Shown here: piece by piece, positions 5,787 to 8,978 of the stretch
How positions within the stretch are numbered: position 1 is the stretch's first letter
How the letters are laid out: the number at the start of each line of letters is the position of its first letter
NCBI GenBank assembly: GCA_012522615.1
Contig: JAAYKB010000164.1
Location: 1-8,978, forward strand
DNA: 8,978 nucleotides
Source: Clostridiales bacterium
GTDB lineage: Bacteria; Bacillota; Clostridia; Oscillospirales; Acutalibacteraceae
Direction: 5' to 3'
Translations under genes and position numbers: made by a program
Notes under the pieces: model-generated
Databases searched by the model: none
Told to the model about the DNA's origin: nothing
The model's input: only the letters and a program-made list of their open reading frames with translations

Positions 5787-6703
5787 GATGACCCGCTCCT
5801 TTCCAAAAGATTCACCAGATCCGTTCCGATTATCGCGTCGTACTCGCCGCGGCCTAAAACCTTACATACCGCGATATATGCACCCGTTACATCCGCGTTG
5901 CCCCGGTTAGAAACCAGCTCCATATGCGGCGGCGCAAAGGCGGGCAGCAGACTTGTACCGCCGACAGTCTTTACGGGGATCAGCCTGAGCCTTGAACCAA
6001 CCGCCGCTGCAATGCTGGCCTGTTCTTTTCCCCCGGGTCTGACTGCATTTAAGCCGTCAAGCGCAAAGCATACGGATTTCCGGAGGTTTTCCGGAAGACA
6101 GGCTTCAACCGCTCCATACCGCACAACGGCGACCGGACTTCCCGAAAACACGTCGGTGACATGATGTCCGGTGTCATAAAGTGTTCTAAGCCCCACTGGC
6201 CCCCCTCCGCAGTCTATTATCAGGCGGTATTCCTGACCGAGCGCCATGCGCTTGTGGGTCAGCCGGTCATAAAGGCTGATCGCCAGATAGCTTACAACCG
6301 TCAGGGCCGTCAGCATAAGCGGGGACACGTTGTAATATACAACACCGTTGATAACGTAAAATCCTTCGGGCGCGGCAAAAAACCAGATTGCAAAGGCAAT
6401 CCCCGCAAACAGGGCGGATGCCACAAGAAAAGCCGCAAGCTGCTTTATGTACAGCATAAAACCCCGCCACACAAAGGCGATACGGACAATAGCGCATGCG
6501 CATATCGTTTTTATGATAAGGGAGGCGGGAGGGGAGAGAGCGGGAAGAAAAAGCAGACATGAGCAACCGCTCCCCGCAACCGCTCCGAGAACCAGCCGGA
6601 TTCTTTTCGGCGGCAGGCGCAGTATCCTTGAAACCGCGGACAGGAGCAGAAAATCAATAAAAAGATTGAGCGCAAGCAGCACATCGATATATATAACAGG
6701 CAT
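5771..6703 (-). CDS. spoIIGA: SpoIIGA, pro-sigma-E processing aspartic peptidase
   Basis: Membrane-bound aspartic peptidase that releases active sigma-E in the mother cell after a signal from the forespore. It has 310 residues from the ATG at 6701-6703, 11 nt after GGAGG; an in-frame GTG at 6715 sits in the ribosome site and is rejected. The N-terminal half has about five hydrophobic segments (about 4-28, 36-56, 60-80, 88-110, 127-145), starting with the typical VIYIDVLLALNLFIDFLLL. The C-terminal half is the protease domain: the catalytic motif is D177-T178-G179 in LYDTGHHVTDVFSGSPV, followed by SRLRLIPVKTVGG and EYDAIIGTDLV near the end. One Asp per chain implies a dimer, as in the Bacillus enzyme. 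It is the first gene of the spoIIGA-sigE operon, with a Spo0A-type promoter upstream. Confidence 0.95.
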   Translation of the reverse strand: MPVIYIDVLLALNLFIDFLLLSAVSRILRLPPKRIRLVLGAVAGSGCSCLLFLPALSPPASLIIKTICACAIVRIAFVWRGFMLYIKQLAAFLVASALFAGIAFAIWFFAAPEGFYVINGVVYYNVSPLMLTALTVVSYLAISLYDRLTHKRMALGQEYRLIIDCGGGPVGLRTLYDTGHHVTDVFSGSPVAVVRYGAVEACLPENLRKSVCFALDGLNAVRPGGKEQASIAAAVGSRLRLIPVKTVGGTSLLPAFAPPHMELVSNRGNADVTGAYIAVCKVLGRGEYDAIIGTDLVNLLERSGSSCRKR

Positions 6704-6751
6704 AATCCGCCCCACCTCCGGTTAAGAAACAATAAACAAGTCCGCACTTTT

Positions 6752-6785
6752 ATTATAGCGGTGAAACAGGCGTGATAATGACGAA
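6752..6785 (-). promoter_or_regulatory. spoIIGA promoter with a Spo0A box
   Basis: On the - strand a perfect -10, TATAAT, lies at 6757-6752. At 17 bp upstream there is only CATTAT, a poor -35. At 6785-6779 is TTCGTCA, the reverse complement of TGACGAA, a perfect match to the 0A box TGNCGAA, 21 bp upstream of the -10. In Bacillus the spoIIG promoter has a 22-bp spacer, and Spo0A~P bound next to the -35 compensates. A second, degenerate box (AGACGGA, 6793-6799 on the + strand) is nearby. The predicted start is near 6745. Confidence 0.55.
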
Positions 6786-6804
6786 AAAGGGTAGACGGAC
6801 AAAT

Positions 6805-6836
6805 AAAAAAAACGGGACAGCCTTAAAGCCGTCCCG
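6805..6836 (-). terminator. Intrinsic terminator of the DUF4190-like gene
   Basis: Read on the - strand, CGGGACGGC pairs with GCTGTCCCG over 9 bp with one G-U wobble and a 6-nt loop, followed by T8 (6812-6805). On the + strand the wobble becomes an A-C mismatch, so the structure is tuned to the - strand. It isolates the upstream gene from the spoIIGA operon. Confidence 0.9.
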
Positions 6837-6868
6837 AAAATGCGGTTATGCTGTTTTACACCATGTTA

Positions 6869-7564
6869 TTACCTGCCGATTTTTAAAAACATACTCGACA
6901 TGCTTGCAAGGGTATTCAACGATTCATAACCAAACTCGCTGTAGCCTTCATAACTACCGCTGGCAAACATAATAGGAATAAGCATAAGAAATAAAAAAGA
7001 TAAACAGATTATAATCAAGGTGATTACGCCGAGTACAATACCCGCAATCGCTAATCCCCCGTCACCCTTGGATTTGGAGACGATTCCGAATATCAGCGAC
7101 AGCAGGGCGGTGATGAAGTTAATCACCGGTATCCAAAACAAAAAGAGCGCTATTATTCCGAGAACCAGCGACGCTATTGCAAGGCCGGATGCGGGCTTAT
7201 TAACAGGAGTATACGGTTGATGTGGCGGATAGTAATTGTATGGCTGCTGCTGCGGGTAGTTGTTCTGCGGGTATGCGGGCGGGGTATATCTTGGTTGGTT
7301 ATATGGTTGAGAATACGGAATATTCCCCTGTGTATTTCCCTGTCCGTAAGGTGGATATACGGGAGGGGGAGGGGGCGCTGACGGCGGCGCCGGCGGACGG
7401 ATTCCGGTCTCGGGCGGCTTGCTGAAAAAAGGCTGTTGTGTATGATCGTCGGAATCGGGAGCTGTGGAAGTATCGTTTTGCTGCTGAACCTTGTCAGGCT
7501 CGGGATTTAAGCCATCTTGGGTTTTTTGGCTGCTGAAGCTGGGGAATTCCGGATTATCAACCAT
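6869..7564 (-). CDS. DUF4190-like membrane protein with a Pro/Tyr/Gln-rich N-terminal region
   Basis: 231 residues from the ATG at 7562-7564, which follows AGGAG by 7 nt; the frame runs on to 7699 but without a ribosome site there. Residues 1-50 are polar and acidic. Residues 50-122 are a low-complexity Pro/Tyr/Gln/Asn tract with a polyproline run (PPAPPSAPPPPP) and loose repeats such as YSQPYNQP and YPQQQPYNYYPP. Residues 124-200 are two long hydrophobic segments with KPASGLAIASLVLGI and GGLAIAGIVLGV, the paired glycine-rich hairpin typical of DUF4190 domains. A short tail rich in Gly, Tyr and Ser follows. The family has no settled function; the tract resembles those of other Gram-positive membrane proteins that form scaffolds or bind partners. 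It has its own promoter and terminator. Confidence 0.8.
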   Translation of the reverse strand: MVDNPEFPSFSSQKTQDGLNPEPDKVQQQNDTSTAPDSDDHTQQPFFSKPPETGIRPPAPPSAPPPPPVYPPYGQGNTQGNIPYSQPYNQPRYTPPAYPQNNYPQQQPYNYYPPHQPYTPVNKPASGLAIASLVLGIIALFLFWIPVINFITALLSLIFGIVSKSKGDGGLAIAGIVLGVITLIIICLSFLFLMLIPIMFASGSYEGYSEFGYESLNTLASMSSMFLKIGR

Positions 7565-7648
7565 GGCAATTCTCCTATCAGTTATGTATTTCATTATCTG
7601 GTATAGAAAATTCAAGTAATAAGATGCAAGAGAATGACTCTTTTTACT

Positions 7649-7677
7649 ATTATAACAAATCGGATGGTTTAAAACAA
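7649..7677 (-). promoter_or_regulatory. Extended -10 promoter of the DUF4190-like gene
   Basis: On the - strand, TTGTTT (7677-7672), a 17-bp spacer and a perfect TATAAT (7654-7649), with TG one base before the -10. The predicted start near 7642 gives a leader of about 78 nt. Confidence 0.55.
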
Positions 7678-7697
7678 TAAAATTCCAGATATGAAAC

Positions 7698-7792
7698 ATT
7701 GCAATATAAATAATTCATAATTATTGCAATAAATATCACAAATAATAGTATATTGCAAATAAAATGAAATATATAATAATAAAAATTGCAAA
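7698..7792. repeat. Four TTGCAA palindromes between divergent promoters
   Basis: TTGCAA occurs at 7699-7704, 7724-7729, 7753-7758 and 7786-7791, each in an A-TTGCAA-T/A context (two are full ATTGCAAT). Start-to-start distances are 25, 29 and 33 bp. The last copy ends 7 bp before the amt -35. They lie upstream of both the amt and DUF4190-like promoters, as regulator sites would. The surrounding DNA is more than 80 percent A+T, so TTGCAA stands out as its only recurrent G-C step. Confidence 0.5.
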
Positions 7793-7798
7793 ATTCTC

Positions 7799-7827
7799 TT
7801 GACAAACAGAATACAAGAGATTAAAAT
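7799..7827 (+). promoter_or_regulatory. Near-consensus sigma-A promoter of amt
   Basis: A perfect -35, TTGACA (7799-7804), a 17-bp spacer and TAAAAT (7822-7827, 5 of 6). The predicted start is near 7834, leaving a leader of about 110 nt that contains a strong hairpin. Apart from the two promoters, the 7698-7792 repeats and the amt leader, I see nothing else in the 380-nt gap 7565-7944. Confidence 0.75.
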
Positions 7828-7838
7828 ACATAACAAGG

Positions 7839-7883
7839 ACGGCAAAGGCGCTGTGGGTGAAAACCCGCGGCGCCTTTTGCCGT
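7839..7883 (+). promoter_or_regulatory. Long GAAA-capped hairpin in the amt leader
   Basis: ACGGCAAAGGCGC (7839-7851) pairs with GCGCCTTTTGCCGT (7870-7883) with one bulged T. The stem continues through TGT/GCG and GGGT/ACCC to a GAAA tetraloop (7859-7862), giving 20 pairs. It starts about 5 nt after the predicted transcription start. The inner GGCGC...GCGCC core followed by TTTT resembles the short-T terminator at 4464-4514, so it could be an attenuator, a 5' stabiliser or a protein-binding site. It matches no riboswitch I know. Confidence 0.7.
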
Positions 7884-7898
7884 ATCCGGTCAAAAAGC

Positions 7899-7910
7899 AT
7901 TCTGCAGAAT
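7899..7910. repeat. 12-bp palindrome in the amt leader
   Basis: ATTCTGCAGAAT is a perfect palindrome 16 nt after the leader hairpin and 35 nt before the start codon. It may be a dimeric regulator site or chance. Confidence 0.3.
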
Positions 7911-7944
7911 TGCTGAGCCTTAAAATATCTGAGGAGGGTTCTTT

Positions 7945-8978
7945 ATGTATTCATCAGCAGATACCATCTGGGTGTTGCTGGCCGCCGCGCTGGTCTTTTT
8001 CATGCAGGCGGGTTTTGCGATGGTCGAAGCCGGATTTACAAGAGCAAAGAACGCCGCAAACATCATTATGAAAAACCTGATGGATTTCGCAATCGGGTCG
8101 GTGGTGTTCTGGGCGCTGGGTTTCGGCCTGATGTTCGGAAATGATATTCTCGGAATTATCGGCGCGCCCGACATCTTTATCTGGGGCGATTATTCGGGAA
8201 GCTATCCCACCATGGCGTTTGTAATCTTCCAAACGGTTTTTTGTGCCACGTCAGCGACGATAGTGTCGGGCGCAATGGCCGAGCGCACAAAATTTATCTC
8301 GTATGTCATATACAGCGCAGTTATCAGCCTTGTCATTTACCCGATTTCCGGTCACTGGATATGGGGCGGCGGCTGGCTGTCACAGCTTGGCTTTCATGAT
8401 TTCGCAGGGTCTACCGCCGTACATATGGTAGGCGGTATATCGGCTCTGATTGGTGCAAAGCTTCTCGGGCCGCGTATCGGAAAATACGATAAAAGCGGCA
8501 AACCTAGGGCAATACTCGGCCACAGTATAACGCTCGGCGCGCTCGGCGTGTTTATTCTGTGGTTTGGCTGGTTCGGATTCAACCCCGGCTCCGCCCTGTC
8601 CGCCACCGGTGATGAAACCTTGATTGCAATATCAAGTGTTTTTGTAACCACAAACCTTGCCGCCGCCGTTTCGACGATTACTGTGATGATTATAACATGG
8701 GGTCGCTACAAAAAGCCTGATGTAACAATGACACTGAACGGCTCGCTTGCCGGACTTGTCGCGATAACCGCCGGCTGCGACGCGGTTTCTCCGGCGGGGG
8801 CGGCGGCGATAGGTCTGATTGCAGGTTTTGCGATTGTTTTAGGAATCGAGTTTATTGATAAGGTTTTGAAGATCGACGATCCCGTCGGGGCGATTGGAGT
8901 ACACGGTGTGTGCGGTGCGCTGGGCACCCTTCTGGTCGGCATATTTGCTCTGGACGGAGGCCTTTTATACGGCGGCGG
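7945..8978 (+). CDS. amt: Ammonium transporter (Amt/MEP/Rh family), 3' end outside window
   Basis: Channel-like membrane protein that takes up ammonium for glutamine synthesis. Translation from the ATG at 7945, 7 nt after GAGGAGG, gives 344 codons before the window ends; full-length members have about 400-450, so roughly the last quarter is missing. At least nine hydrophobic segments are visible. Family residues are in place: the first-helix motif MQAGFAMVEAG, the pore region FQTVFCATSATIVSGAMAER (95-114), Asp152 and His160 in DFAGSTAVHMVGG, the helix-5/6 segment WFGWFGFNPGSA, and the second pore His320 in IGVHGVCGALGT. There is no long signal peptide. A PII-protein gene often follows amt but would lie beyond the window. 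The promoter is strong, with repeats upstream and a structured leader, suggesting control by nitrogen supply; this last point is inference. Confidence 0.97.
   Translation, partial: MYSSADTIWVLLAAALVFFMQAGFAMVEAGFTRAKNAANIIMKNLMDFAIGSVVFWALGFGLMFGNDILGIIGAPDIFIWGDYSGSYPTMAFVIFQTVFCATSATIVSGAMAERTKFISYVIYSAVISLVIYPISGHWIWGGGWLSQLGFHDFAGSTAVHMVGGISALIGAKLLGPRIGKYDKSGKPRAILGHSITLGALGVFILWFGWFGFNPGSALSATGDETLIAISSVFVTTNLAAAVSTITVMIITWGRYKKPDVTMTLNGSLAGLVAITAGCDAVSPAGAAAIGLIAGFAIVLGIEFIDKVLKIDDPVGAIGVHGVCGALGTLLVGIFALDGGLLYGG

Noticed and set aside
6161..6562. 133-codon + strand frame opposite spoIIGA
   Set aside because: It lies entirely within a confidently identified gene on the other strand, has no recognisable domain, and is expected by chance in GC-rich third-position DNA.
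7628..7646. Short hairpin AAGAG-loop-CTCTT followed by T5 on the + strand
   Set aside because: The 5-bp stem is weak, and no + strand gene precedes it that would need a terminator.
7565..7699. 45-codon N-terminal extension of the DUF4190-like protein
   Set aside because: It covers the extended -10 promoter and leader; the ribosome site AGGAG clearly selects the ATG at 7564.
7698..7792. CRISPR-like or plasmid-iteron array
   Set aside because: Only a 6-8 nt core is repeated with variable spacing, spacers are not unique units, and there is no cas or rep gene. Operator sites are more likely.

Overview
This window looks like a chromosomal segment of an endospore-forming member of the Firmicutes, most likely class Clostridia. 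Four sporulation genes can be recognised by motif: spoIVB and spo0A in the conserved order spoIVB-spo0A on the + strand, and the spoIIGA-sigE operon on the - strand. Coding DNA is of intermediate GC content, intergenic DNA is very AT-rich, and Shine-Dalgarno sequences are strong throughout. No mobile element, CRISPR array, tRNA or rRNA was seen.

Layout. Positions 1-299 hold an AT-rich leader with an intrinsic terminator from an upstream gene. A small ORF with a TTG start and a near-ideal ribosome binding site (300-428) overlaps the start of spoIVB (421-1656). spo0A (1799-2578) follows, with its own probable promoter and a strong terminator. A GNAT acetyltransferase gene (2655-3044, -) converges on spo0A. 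It is divergent from a LysM-GH18 gene of the YaaH/SleL spore-lysin type (3212-4315, +), whose catalytic DxE motif has been lost. That gene converges, across a long hairpin, on a thioredoxin-fold gene (4509-4883, -) that lacks the first active-site cysteine. Upstream of it on the same strand lie sigE (5064-5786, TTG start) and spoIIGA (5771-6703), overlapping by 16 nt. Next come a Pro/Tyr/Gln-rich DUF4190-like membrane protein (6869-7564, -) and, divergently, an ammonium transporter gene (7945 to the window end, +, incomplete).

How the genes fit together. Spo0A~P is the master regulator that starts sporulation. In Bacillus it activates spoIIG through 0A boxes placed upstream of a sigma-A promoter with an over-long spacer. 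The spoIIGA promoter here has a consensus -10 and a perfect TGNCGAA box 21 bp upstream of it, which is the same arrangement. SpoIIGA would then process pro-SigE in the mother cell, and SpoIVB is the later forespore signalling protease. The LysM-GH18 homologue is of a family normally found in spores. sigG, which often follows sigE, is not present; the thioredoxin-like gene occupies that position.

The points most worth a second look are the uncatalogued small ORF coupled to spoIVB, the two adjacent apparent pseudoenzymes, four TTGCAA motifs stacked upstream of a near-consensus amt promoter, and the long GAAA-capped hairpin at the predicted 5' end of the amt mRNA.
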